Shown: positions 35,966 to 44,406 of the stretch, in pieces | Numbering within the stretch: position 1 is the first letter of the stretch | How the letters are laid out: each line of letters opens with the position of its first letter | Assembly (NCBI GenBank): GCA_020853095.1 | Contig: JADYZN010000040.1 | Location: forward strand, 124,001-188,000 | Length of the DNA stretch: 64,000 nucleotides | Direction: 5' to 3' | DNA from: Phycisphaerales bacterium | Lineage (GTDB): Bacteria; Planctomycetota; Phycisphaerae; Tepidisphaerales; Tepidisphaeraceae | Program-made: the position numbers and the translations under genes | Notes under the pieces: model-generated | What the model saw: the letters and a program-made list of their open reading frames with translations, nothing else | What the model was told of the DNA's origin: nothing | The model's database searches: none

Positions 35966-36934
35966 TTACCGGATGCGAATCAACTGGTCGTCGGCGATGC
36001 CCAATTCCCGGCGCTTGGGGTCGATGTCGCGCAGAAACCTGCTGCCATCGGTGTAATATCCGGCCGTCGGTTGAAGCTCCGGCATCAGGCGCCGCCAGTA
36101 GGCGTTGAACCGGCTCATCAGGGCTTCGCGAAGATACTTGCTGAGCATCGACGCCAGCGCCACGGACAGGCACTGGGTTTCGGCCTTTTCGGTGAAGATC
36201 AACCGGACGATGTGGCCCGACTGGGACAAGTGATATTCTGCGTATCCATCCTGCTCCCGCACGATCTGTAACGACCAATCCTCGAACATCAACCGCAGCA
36301 GGTGGCCATAATGTTCACGCCCTCCCTGCCGGTCGCAGAAAATCACCAACCCCTGCCGTCCATGGGTGCGCAACAGATAATCCAGATGGCGGGCGGCAAT
36401 CGAAAAGAGCGCGCTCCCCTTGTTGCGAGTCTGCTCGATCATCTGGTTCAATCGACGTTCCAGGATGACCTGCGCACCAAGGTGAATACAGCGCAAACCG
36501 CCGCGCCGCATCTGGTCGCGGAAGGCATTGGCGAAAATCCGGATGGGGGCAAAATCCTGTTCCAGCGGAAATCGCTCATCGGCCGGGGGCTGATACCACG
36601 GATAGGTACGCAATTCCGCCGCGATGCCGGGAACCATGCGTTCAAGCAGATCGTCCAGCACATCGCATCCGCCGTCGCTGGCCGAAAAGATCGACAAAAC
36701 CGAGCGTTCCAGTTCTTTCAATCCGCCGGCGGAGGAGTAGACCAGCTTGCTGTCGTTGACGTGCAGCCGCCGTCCGCTTTTATGTCGGTTTTTGGATACG
36801 ACCCCGCGAAGGGCCTTCCAGAGACAGGGAATTTCGTTGGTCGCGTCGCCGGGCAGTTCAAACGCGCAACACCCGACCACCAGCGGCCCCAGGAGCGGCC
36901 CATACCCAGCCTCGTCAATCCCTGCCAGAATCAT
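35966..36934 (-). CDS. Divergent, enlarged RNase HII-like protein with GYG in place of GRG
   Basis: The 322-residue protein starts AGIDEAGYGPLLGPLVVG, matching RNase HII (DEAGRGPLAGP) with the acidic ligands D7 and E8 kept. NDSK (60-63), a third acidic residue in IFCDRQGGR (D201) and a fourth position SKYLRE (E270 where Asp is usual) follow the family order. Two features are unusual: the GRG motif that contacts the RNA-DNA junction is GYG (Y11), and the protein is about 100 residues longer, with an insert at about 65-140. It may cleave another RNA-DNA substrate. The promoter at 36943-36970 predicts a leaderless transcript. Confidence 0.72.
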   Translation of the reverse strand: MILAGIDEAGYGPLLGPLVVGCCAFELPGDATNEIPCLWKALRGVVSKNRHKSGRRLHVNDSKLVYSSAGGLKELERSVLSIFSASDGGCDVLDDLLERMVPGIAAELRTYPWYQPPADERFPLEQDFAPIRIFANAFRDQMRRGGLRCIHLGAQVILERRLNQMIEQTRNKGSALFSIAARHLDYLLRTHGRQGLVIFCDRQGGREHYGHLLRLMFEDWSLQIVREQDGYAEYHLSQSGHIVRLIFTEKAETQCLSVALASMLSKYLREALMSRFNAYWRRLMPELQPTAGYYTDGSRFLRDIDPKRRELGIADDQLIRIR

Positions 36935-36942
36935 GCGGGGGC

Positions 36943-36970
36943 ATTATATCGACCAACCATCCGGTGTGAA
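36943..36970 (-). promoter_or_regulatory. Promoter of the RNase HII-like gene, leaderless type
   Basis: TTCACA (36965-36970) and a perfect TATAAT (36943-36948) are separated by 16 bases on the minus strand; only eight bases lie between the -10 box and the ATG. It sits back-to-back with the tRNA-Asp promoter. Confidence 0.6.
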
Positions 36971-36971
36971 C

Positions 36972-36999
36972 TTGACAGGCGGCAAAAGGGTATTAGATT
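36972..36999 (+). promoter_or_regulatory. Promoter of tRNA-Asp
   Basis: A perfect TTGACA (36972-36977) is followed after 16 bases by TAGATT (36994-36999); the predicted start near 37006 is 14 bases before the mature tRNA 5' end. Confidence 0.6.
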
Positions 37000-37019
37000 A
37001 CGGCCCTTACATCCGAGCC

Positions 37020-37093
<74 letters not shown>

Positions 37094-37104
37094 TTTTATT
37101 TTCC

Positions 37105-37587
37105 CTATTTTTTCCCCATCGAACGCTGGCGTTGAAAGAAATTCCGCAGCAGTTCCGCGCATTGTTCGGCCAAAACGCCGGATGTGACCTCGACGCGGTG
37201 ATTGAGACGATCATCCTCCGCGATCCGATAAAGCGTGCGGACGCCCCCCGCCTTGGGGTCGTCACAGCCGTAGATCAATTTCGGCACGCGGGCGTTGACG
37301 ATCGCGCCGGCACACATCGGGCAGGGTTCCAACGTCACCACCAGGATGCAATCGAGCAGCCTCCAATGATCCAGAGCCTGCCCGGCCTGCCGCAGGGCGA
37401 TGATTTCGGCATGGGCGGTGGGATCGTGGTCGATTTGGCGGCGATTATACCCCCGGCCGACGATCCGGCCGGTGGGCTGGTGAACGATGATGCAGCCGAT
37501 GGGAACTTCGTCCAGCGAAGCCGCCTGTTGCGCCTCGGCCAGCGCCAGGCGCATCCATGTTTCGGCGGATTCAACGCTCAGGGTCAT
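37105..37587 (-). CDS. tadA: tRNA-specific adenosine deaminase
   Basis: This 160-residue zinc deaminase has HAEIIAL (zinc His and catalytic Glu) near residue 59 and LEPCPMCAGAIV (the two zinc cysteines) near residue 87. It converts A34 to inosine in tRNA-Arg(ACG). The length and the C-terminal RNA-binding helix (CAELLRNFFQRQR) match TadA, not cytosine deaminases. It follows the NifU-like gene by seven bases and converges on the tRNA-Asp gene. Confidence 0.95.
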   Translation of the reverse strand: MTLSVESAETWMRLALAEAQQAASLDEVPIGCIIVHQPTGRIVGRGYNRRQIDHDPTAHAEIIALRQAGQALDHWRLLDCILVVTLEPCPMCAGAIVNARVPKLIYGCDDPKAGGVRTLYRIAEDDRLNHRVEVTSGVLAEQCAELLRNFFQRQRSMGKK

Positions 37588-37594
37588 TGGACAA

Positions 37595-37849
37595 TCAGGG
37601 GACGGGCACGACGCTGGTGATTTCGGGAACGTGATCGCGGATGTTGCGCTCGATGCCCATCTGCAGCGTCATCGTGCTGCTGGGACAGCCGTGGCAGGCG
37701 CCATGAAACCGGATCTGCACGACCCCGCCATCGAGAACGTTGACCAGTTCGATGTCGCCGCCGTCGGCCTGCACCGCCGGCCGGATCAGGTCAATGATGG
37801 TTTGTACCCGTTCCCGCAGTGGCGTTGGAGATGGTGCGGCGGAAGTCAT
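37595..37849 (-). CDS. NifU-like C-terminal domain (Nfu) iron-sulfur scaffold
   Basis: This 84-residue protein is one Nfu domain: a helix-strand start LRERVQTIIDLIRPAVQADGGDIELV and the cluster-binding CHGCPSST (CxxC). Nfu proteins carry 4Fe-4S clusters to target enzymes. A longer frame upstream exists, but the ATG at 37849 has GAGG five bases before it and is the right length for the domain. A TATAAT box is at 37884-37889. The tadA gene starts seven bases later in the same transcript. Confidence 0.92.
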   Translation of the reverse strand: MTSAAPSPTPLRERVQTIIDLIRPAVQADGGDIELVNVLDGGVVQIRFHGACHGCPSSTMTLQMGIERNIRDHVPEITSVVPVP

Positions 37850-37883
37850 GGAAACCTCGTTTGGACGTTGCTGTTCACGTTGA

Positions 37884-37889
37884 ATTATA
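37884..37889 (-). promoter_or_regulatory. -10 element for the nfu-tadA operon
   Basis: A perfect TATAAT on the minus strand, 34 bases before the nfu ATG; a TTGTTC at 17-base spacing is a weak -35 box. Confidence 0.4.
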
Positions 37890-37935
37890 GGGTCAAAGTC
37901 GTCCCGGAACAACCGCCAGGTCGCAACGCCGGCGA

Positions 37936-38787
37936 TCAGGGTTGTGCCGTTGAAGAAATGGTCTGTTCCATCGGGACCATGCGCGGAATCAGCAGGATCA
38001 GTTGTTCGAGCCGTTCGGCGGGGGCATCCCGCATCAGAAATGCGTTGCCGATGCTGGTGGGCCAGCGCCCTTCGGGAGAAGGGGCGATCAGCAGAAAATG
38101 ATCCATCGCGACATCGGCCCTCAGATTCAGGTCATACAGCCGTTCGGGATGGACGTATTGTATCTCCCGTTCATCGTTGTTGACGCTGTATTGCAGGATT
38201 TTCCGTTCGGTCCGCACCACCGGGCAGAGGGCCACGCGGAGGGTGTCGGCCTTGCGCGGGGCGGGCTGAAACGAGACCGTCAGCAGGTTGTCGCTTCGAT
38301 CGAAACTGCGCCCCTGGAGCAGATTATCGGCGTTGAAATAAAAGAGATTTTGAAAGGGCAGGCCCTTGTTCATCTCCAGCTCGATGGAATTGGCCTCGCG
38401 GGCCATCATCGTGCTGTGGCGGACCAACGCCGGATTTTTCTCGATGAAATCCTTGAAAAACGGCCATTGATCGTTGGACGCCTCGCCCACCCGAATGCCG
38501 TTCTTATAGAGAATGTCGTAGGTGGCGACATCGACGACCTGTTCGTTGACCTGCTTCCAGAATTCCTCGTTGCCGCTGACCGCGCCGGCCGGGACCGCCA
38601 GTTGATAAATCTCCAGGCAGATGACCGATTGGGCCACCGGCGCGGGGTCACGCGGGTCGGGGTTGTCCCCCATCTGCGCGAAATGCCGCGAACTGGACGC
38701 CTGCTGGGTGGATTGGGACTGGGCCTCCCGGCCGGCGGCACAGCCGGCCACGCCAACCATCAACACCAGGATCAACAGTCGATCCAT
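37936..38787 (-). CDS. Lipoprotein of unknown function
   Basis: The 283-residue protein begins MDRLLILVLMVGVAGCAAG, a lipoprotein signal with lipobox VAGC (Cys16), followed by a Gln/Ser-rich linker. The mature part has alternating strands (VICLEIYQLAVPAG; TLRVALCPVVRT) with no recognised motif. It begins nine bases after the aminotransferase stop, on the same strand, and is probably co-transcribed with it. I do not recognise the family. Confidence 0.75.
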   Translation of the reverse strand: MDRLLILVLMVGVAGCAAGREAQSQSTQQASSSRHFAQMGDNPDPRDPAPVAQSVICLEIYQLAVPAGAVSGNEEFWKQVNEQVVDVATYDILYKNGIRVGEASNDQWPFFKDFIEKNPALVRHSTMMAREANSIELEMNKGLPFQNLFYFNADNLLQGRSFDRSDNLLTVSFQPAPRKADTLRVALCPVVRTERKILQYSVNNDEREIQYVHPERLYDLNLRADVAMDHFLLIAPSPEGRWPTSIGNAFLMRDAPAERLEQLILLIPRMVPMEQTISSTAQP

Positions 38788-38795
38788 ATGCCGCC

Positions 38796-40004
38796 TTACA
38801 ATTGCGCCAACAGGTCGATCACACGGTTCAGCCCCTCATCCCATTCATCCCGGCTGATGTTGATCGGCGGAGCCAGCCGGATGACCTGCTGGGCGGTGAG
38901 ATTCATGACCAGGCCCGCGTCCAGCGCTTTTTCCACCAGGTTTTGGGGAACGGCCGCCAGTTCGACACCCAAAAACAACCCGCGGCCGCGCACCTGTTTA
39001 ATTTTCGACTGAATTTTGGCTTCGCCTTTAAGCCGGGCGATGGCATGTTCGCCCAGCATGGCGGCACGCGCGGTGAGATTTTCACGCTCGATCACGTCAA
39101 AGATCGTGCGAGCCACCGCCGCGCAGATCGGATTGCCCCCAAGGGTCGAACCATGTTTTCCAGGTCCAAACAACTTGGACAGCTCCGGCTTGGCGAACAT
39201 CACCCCCACCGGCAACCCCCCGCCGATGGCTTTTCCGAGGGTCATCACATCCGGCTGAACGACTTTCCCGTCGGAGGTGCGAAAATGCTGATGGGCGAAC
39301 CATGCCCCCGTCCGGCCGCAACCGGTCCACACTTCGTCAAAAATCAGCGTTAAACCATGCTGATCACAGAGTTTGCGCACCTGGCCGGGGTACTCATCCG
39401 GATATTGATTGATCCCCCCTTCGCCTTGAATCGGTTCCATGAGGATGCCGGCGGTCTCGGCGTCGATCGCCTTGGTCAGCGCATCGATGTCTCCATGAGG
39501 AACCTGGACGAATCCGGCGACATCGGGAGCAAATCCATCCCGCACCTTGGGATTGCCGGTGGCGGCGATCATCGCCAGCGTCCGGCCGTGAAAACTCTTG
39601 TCCAGCGAGATGATTTTCCACCGTTTTGGCGACTGTTCCTGTCCTCGCAACCGGGCGAGCTTGCAGGCGGCTTCGTTGGCTTCCGCCCCGCTGTGGCAGA
39701 AAAACGCCTGGCCGGGAAAGGCGTATTTATTAAGCCGCTCGGCCAGCTCGATCTGCGGGACGCTGTAAAACTGGTTGCCGACGTGCCAGAGTTTTTTGGC
39801 CTGTTCGGTCGCGGCCGTCACCAGCGCCGGGTGACAATGGCCAAGGATCGCCCCGCCAAAACCGGCGAACAAATCCAGGTACTGTTTGCCCTGCGCATCC
39901 CAAACCCGACACCCTTCTCCGCGCACCATCACCACCGGCAGGCGGGCGTAATTGCCCATCAGAACCTGCTTGCCCCGCTCCAATATCTCCGACATCTGGC
40001 TCAT
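38796..40004 (-). CDS. Class III aminotransferase, acetylornithine/ornithine type
   Basis: This 402-residue PLP enzyme has the phosphate-binding block FCHSGAEANEAACKLAR (102-118), LIFDEVWTGCGRTG (PLP-ring Asp D223) and the Schiff-base lysine K258 in LGKAIGGGLP. FDEVWTGCGRTG and length fit the ArgD/RocD/succinylornithine subgroup. The start at 40004 is favoured by AAAGGAT nine bases upstream; the long in-frame extension upstream looks non-coding. Arginine synthesis is the simplest role, but no other arg gene is in the window. Confidence 0.88.
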   Translation of the reverse strand: MSQMSEILERGKQVLMGNYARLPVVMVRGEGCRVWDAQGKQYLDLFAGFGGAILGHCHPALVTAATEQAKKLWHVGNQFYSVPQIELAERLNKYAFPGQAFFCHSGAEANEAACKLARLRGQEQSPKRWKIISLDKSFHGRTLAMIAATGNPKVRDGFAPDVAGFVQVPHGDIDALTKAIDAETAGILMEPIQGEGGINQYPDEYPGQVRKLCDQHGLTLIFDEVWTGCGRTGAWFAHQHFRTSDGKVVQPDVMTLGKAIGGGLPVGVMFAKPELSKLFGPGKHGSTLGGNPICAAVARTIFDVIERENLTARAAMLGEHAIARLKGEAKIQSKIKQVRGRGLFLGVELAAVPQNLVEKALDAGLVMNLTAQQVIRLAPPINISRDEWDEGLNRVIDLLAQL

Positions 40005-40071
40005 CGACGACGATCCTTTCATGGAAGGGGGCAGAATACCAAAAATCAGGTGCAAACCAAACCCAAACACG

Positions 40072-40100
40072 TTGGCCGGCCTATGATGTTGTCGTACACT
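40072..40100 (+). promoter_or_regulatory. Promoter of the nitrilase-family gene (leaderless type)
   Basis: TTGGCC (40072-40077) and TACACT (40095-40100) are 17 bases apart. The predicted start near 40107 lies after an upstream ATG (40102) and just before the ATG at 40111, which is therefore the better start. Confidence 0.45.
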
Positions 40101-40110
40101 GATGGCATCC

Positions 40111-40917
40111 ATGGCAAACCCACTGACCATCGCACTGGCACAGATGAGCGTGAAGGCGGCCGACCCATCGGCCAATCTTGCCGCCGCCGGGGAGCTGGTC
40201 GGCCAGGCCCGCCAGCGCGGGGCGGACCTGATCTGTTTCCCCGAATTATGGACGACGGGTTTCGGGTGGGAACAAAATGCCCGGTTGATGGACCGGCTGG
40301 ATGGGGACATCGCCCGCATCGCCGACATGGCCGCCCGGCATCACATCTGGATCAGCGGATCGGTTCTGGCGCCGGTCAAAGGGGAGGAGGGAAAACTGGC
40401 CAACACGCTGCTGGTTTTTGATCCACAGGGCAAGCCAAGGGCGGTTTACCGCAAGATTCATCTGTTTGGCCTGATGCGCGAAAACGAACATCTGCGGGCC
40501 GGGGATGAACTGGTGGTACTGGATGCGCCCTGGGGCAAATCCGGCCTGGCGGTCTGTTACGACCTGCGGTTTGGCGAGATGTTTCGCGCCTATGCGCTGG
40601 CGGGGGCGAACGTGCAGTTGATCAGCGCGGCTTGGCCTCATCCCCGCCAGGAACATTGGCGGACGCTACTTCGGGCCAGGGCCATCGAGCAACAGATGTT
40701 CGTGGTCGCGGTCAACCAGGCGGGAAGCGAGGATTTCGGGGCCGGGGGGCGGATCACGTATTGCGGCCGTTCGGCCGTCATCGACCCGTGGGGCAATACG
40801 ATTGTCGAAGCCGATGAGCAACCGTCATTGATCTTCGCCACCATCGACCCGGCCGAATCGGAACGGGTTCGCCAAAAGATTCACGTTTTGACCGACCGCA
40901 GGCCGGATTTGTATTGA
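40111..40917 (+). CDS. Nitrilase-superfamily C-N hydrolase (omega-amidase-like)
   Basis: With the ATG at 40111 this is a 268-residue protein with the Glu-Lys-Cys triad E45 (CFPELWTTGF), K115 (AVYRKIHLF) and C149 (AVCYDLRFGEMFR). The YDLRF form and short length suit the omega-amidase/Nit2 branch, which hydrolyses alpha-ketoglutaramate and similar amides. It is divergent from the aminotransferase, and an aminotransferase with an omega-amidase is a known functional pair. No Shine-Dalgarno is present; the promoter spacing suggests a leaderless mRNA. An ATG at 40102 is the alternative start. Confidence 0.9.
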   Translation: MANPLTIALAQMSVKAADPSANLAAAGELVGQARQRGADLICFPELWTTGFGWEQNARLMDRLDGDIARIADMAARHHIWISGSVLAPVKGEEGKLANTLLVFDPQGKPRAVYRKIHLFGLMRENEHLRAGDELVVLDAPWGKSGLAVCYDLRFGEMFRAYALAGANVQLISAAWPHPRQEHWRTLLRARAIEQQMFVVAVNQAGSEDFGAGGRITYCGRSAVIDPWGNTIVEADEQPSLIFATIDPAESERVRQKIHVLTDRRPDLY

Positions 40918-40935
40918 TTTGGATGAATCATTCCC

Positions 40936-43900
40936 ATGCCCGTCCGATTTGTCATAGGTCGATCCGGCAGCGGCAAGACCGCCCACTGCGTGGAGCGGAT
41001 CGCACAGGCCTGTCGTGCCGAACCGCTGGGGCGGCCGATTCTCTGGATCGTGCCCAAGCAGGCGACGTTTCAGGCCGAACGGCAGCTCGCCTGTTCGGCC
41101 GGATTGCGCGGGTATTGCCGTGCGCGGGTGCAGTCGTTCGACCAGGTGGCGCGGGAGGTGCTGGCCGAATGCGGCGGCGTGGCCATCCCTGAAATCAGCC
41201 CGCTTGGCCGGCAGATGATCCTTGGACACCTGCTGCGGGTTCACGAAAAACAACTGGGGTACTTCGGTTCGGTCGCCCGGCAGGCCGGGTTGGTCGGCCG
41301 GTTGGACGCCACGCTGTCGGAATTGGAACGCGGCGGCAAATCCACCGCGGATTTGACGGCGCTGCTGGCCGGGATGGAACAATCCTCCGACGACGATTCT
41401 CAAACTCAAAGCCTGCGATTGAAGCTCCGCGATCTGCACCTGATCTTCGACGCCTATGAAAAATATCTGGGACAGGAACGGCTCGACCCGCACCGTCGGC
41501 TGGGGCAGGTGTTGCGTTCGATTGGCCAGTGTGAATCGCTGCGCGGCAGCTCGGTATTTGTCGATGGTTTCTTCGACTTCAACGAAGATGAGCGGCAAAC
41601 GCTCGGCGCGCTGGCCAAGACGGCGCTGGAGATGGAGATCACGCTGACGGCCGACCCGGATCATCCCACGCTGGCCGATCCGCACCATCTGCCCGATGAG
41701 ATGGACCTGTTTCACCAGACCCTCGATGCCTACCGGCGGCTCTGTTTCCGCCTCAGGGAGGATGGCATCAAGATCGAACCTCCCCTCCTGATGCGGGCCG
41801 TGCATCGCCATCAATCGGCCGACCTGGCGCGCATCCAGTCGCATTGGATGCAACCGCCGCCGGCCGATGCGCCCGACGCCGGCGGCCTGGAACTGGTGCA
41901 GGCGCCCCACCGTCGCGCCGAGGCCGAAGCCGCCGCCGACCGCGTGCGCGATCTGGTCGGCCAGGGCATGCGCTATCGGGACGTCGCCATCCTCTGCCGC
42001 GACCTTGGACAATACCACGAGCTTCTGGACGCCGCCTTTCGCGAGCGGGAGATTCCTTATTTCGCCGATCACCGCCGGGGCATGTCCCATCATCCGCTGC
42101 TGGAGATGCTGCGCTGCATCCTGGGCATCGTCCGCCAACCCCTCGCATCCGATGTGCTGTTGACGCTCCCCAAGACCGGCCTGGTCAAAGGGATCGACAT
42201 GGACGCCGCCGACCGGCTGGAAAACCACGTCCTGAACCATCGCATCCACGGCCCGACATGGACCGCCGCCGACCCATGGCCAGGCCTCGACGGCGGCCGC
42301 GACGAAACCTCCGATGATTTCTCCGATGAATCAAACCCCATCCCGCGCGGGACGGACGTGGATGCCCTGCGGCGGTTGGTGATCGATCCGCTGCGCCGCT
42401 GGATCGACGGGCCGGTGCGCACCGGCCGGCATCCGCTGTGGCATTTCACCACCGCGCTCTATGAAACGCTCCGCGGTTACGCCGTCCGCGAAACGCTCGA
42501 ACGATGGATGAATCAGGCCGAGGAATCCGGGGAATTTGAACGGCGCGACGAACACGAACAGACCTGGAACGAACTGAACGACCTGCTGGATTTGATGGTT
42601 GACCTGCTGGGCGATGAGCCGCTGTCCGCTGCGGATTTCGCGGAAATTCTCGAAGCGGGATTGGACCAGTTCGATCTGGCCCTCACCCCTCCCACCGTCG
42701 ATCAGGTGCTGGTCGGCCAGATGGACCGCACCCGCCTGAGCGACGTTCAGGCCGTGCTGGTCCTGGGTTTGTGCGAAGGTTCCTTCCCTCGACGCGGCGG
42801 CGAAGACCTGATTTTGTGCGATGAGGAACGCCGTTCGCTGCGACACTGGCGGCTGGAAATCGATCCCGACTCGCGCCGGCGGCTGCTGGATGAAAACCTC
42901 CTGGCCTATCGCGCATTTTGCCGCCCCAGTCATCGCTTGATCGTCTTTCGACCCGAGGCCGACGACTCCGGCCGCCCCCTGCCACCCTCAACGTACTGGG
43001 ATGCGTTGATCCGCCTGAACCCCGGCGCGCCGGTGCATTCGATCTCGCCGGATGCGGACGATCTGTCCACCCTCAGCACGCCCCGGCGGTTGATCACCCG
43101 GCTGATGCGCTGGGCACGCAAACCGGATGATTCCATCAGCGCGTTGCCCGCCTTGTATCAGTGGCTGGCGACCCATCCCTGCCGCGATGATGCGATGGAC
43201 CTGATGCGGTATCGCGCCTGGAAAGCCCTGAGCTATCACAACGAGGCCACCCTGCCGGCCGAATGGTCCGCCCGGCTGTTCGGCCTGCCGCTGGAAACTT
43301 CCGCCGGCAAACTCGAATCGTTCGCCTCCTGCCCCTTCCAGCATTTCGCACGATACGGCCTCTCCCTGCGACAGCGCGGCGACGACCAGTTGACGCTGGG
43401 CGATCAGGGGTGGGCTTATCACCAGATTCTCGGCCGGTTCATCGCCCAGATGCTCAAAAACAACGTCGACTGGCAAACCATGACCCCCGCCCAGCGCGAA
43501 AAAGCCATCGCAGGCATCGCCCGGGCGATCGGGTCAACCGCCAAAGGACAGCTTCTGCTCGGCAGCGCCCGCAACCAATACGTGCTGAATCGAATCGCAC
43601 GCACCGCCGAACAGGTTCTCCAGGCGCAGGCGGCGGCACTGAAACATGGCAAATTCACCCCGGCCTATACGCAGGTGCGATATGGCGGCGGCGGAACGCT
43701 GCCGGCGCTGACATTGTCCACCCTCTCCGGACAGACCATCCATCTGCAAGGCGCCATCGACCGGATCGACCTGATCAAAAACGGCTCATCGGCGGTGATT
43801 TACGACTACAAACTCTCCGGCGGCCCCTTGTCGTTCGCCAAGGCCTATTACGGCCTGTCGTTGCAACTGCTGGCCGCGCTGCTGGCGGTCAAATCCGGCG

Positions 43901-44406
43901 GATCGGCTTTGACCGGCCATCAGCTCGAACCGATGGGCGCATTGCACGTGCAGCTTCAACGCGATTTGAAATCCGTCGAACATCCCGATGATGCCCTTTC
44001 GCCGGACGATCCGGCCTTCCATCTGCGCATCAAACCGCGCGGCATCTTCAATCCGCTCTGTGCCCAGTCGCTGGATGACAATCTGGTCGATGGGAAATCC
44101 CAGGTCATTCAATATTCGCTCAAAAAGGATGGCCAAATCTCCAAAACCAGCGACGTGGTCACCCCTGAACAGTTTGATGCGCTGTTGAATCACGCCATCC
44201 GGACGATGGCCGGTCTGTCGCAGCAACTGCTTGAAGGGCAGATCCCCATCCGCCCCTACCTGATGAATCAGACTTCCGCCTGCACCCACTGCGAATTGCA
44301 GTCGGTCTGCCGGTTCGAGGTGGAACACAACCGGTATCGGCCCCTCGATGCGCTCAGCCGCGATGCGGTCCTGAATCAACTCCTGACCGAAACGGAGCCG
44401 GCATGA
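40936..44406 (+). CDS. addB: ATP-dependent helicase/nuclease subunit B (AddB)
   Basis: The 1156-residue protein has an N-terminal Walker A GRSGSGKT (8-15) and ends in a RecB-type nuclease. The nuclease has the four iron-sulfur cysteines of AddB: C799 (SFASCPFQHF) and C1116/C1119/C1125 (CTHCELQSVC). The catalytic D957 and K959 (YDYKLSGG) are kept. Length matches AddB (~1150). With AddA it forms the double-strand-break resecting complex equivalent to RecBCD. The start ATG is 18 bases after the nitrilase stop; the end overlaps addA by four bases (ATGA). Confidence 0.95.
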   Translation: MPVRFVIGRSGSGKTAHCVERIAQACRAEPLGRPILWIVPKQATFQAERQLACSAGLRGYCRARVQSFDQVAREVLAECGGVAIPEISPLGRQMILGHLLRVHEKQLGYFGSVARQAGLVGRLDATLSELERGGKSTADLTALLAGMEQSSDDDSQTQSLRLKLRDLHLIFDAYEKYLGQERLDPHRRLGQVLRSIGQCESLRGSSVFVDGFFDFNEDERQTLGALAKTALEMEITLTADPDHPTLADPHHLPDEMDLFHQTLDAYRRLCFRLREDGIKIEPPLLMRAVHRHQSADLARIQSHWMQPPPADAPDAGGLELVQAPHRRAEAEAAADRVRDLVGQGMRYRDVAILCRDLGQYHELLDAAFREREIPYFADHRRGMSHHPLLEMLRCILGIVRQPLASDVLLTLPKTGLVKGIDMDAADRLENHVLNHRIHGPTWTAADPWPGLDGGRDETSDDFSDESNPIPRGTDVDALRRLVIDPLRRWIDGPVRTGRHPLWHFTTALYETLRGYAVRETLERWMNQAEESGEFERRDEHEQTWNELNDLLDLMVDLLGDEPLSAADFAEILEAGLDQFDLALTPPTVDQVLVGQMDRTRLSDVQAVLVLGLCEGSFPRRGGEDLILCDEERRSLRHWRLEIDPDSRRRLLDENLLAYRAFCRPSHRLIVFRPEADDSGRPLPPSTYWDALIRLNPGAPVHSISPDADDLSTLSTPRRLITRLMRWARKPDDSISALPALYQWLATHPCRDDAMDLMRYRAWKALSYHNEATLPAEWSARLFGLPLETSAGKLESFASCPFQHFARYGLSLRQRGDDQLTLGDQGWAYHQILGRFIAQMLKNNVDWQTMTPAQREKAIAGIARAIGSTAKGQLLLGSARNQYVLNRIARTAEQVLQAQAAALKHGKFTPAYTQVRYGGGGTLPALTLSTLSGQTIHLQGAIDRIDLIKNGSSAVIYDYKLSGGPLSFAKAYYGLSLQLLAALLAVKSGGSALTGHQLEPMGALHVQLQRDLKSVEHPDDALSPDDPAFHLRIKPRGIFNPLCAQSLDDNLVDGKSQVIQYSLKKDGQISKTSDVVTPEQFDALLNHAIRTMAGLSQQLLEGQIPIRPYLMNQTSACTHCELQSVCRFEVEHNRYRPLDALSRDAVLNQLLTETEPA

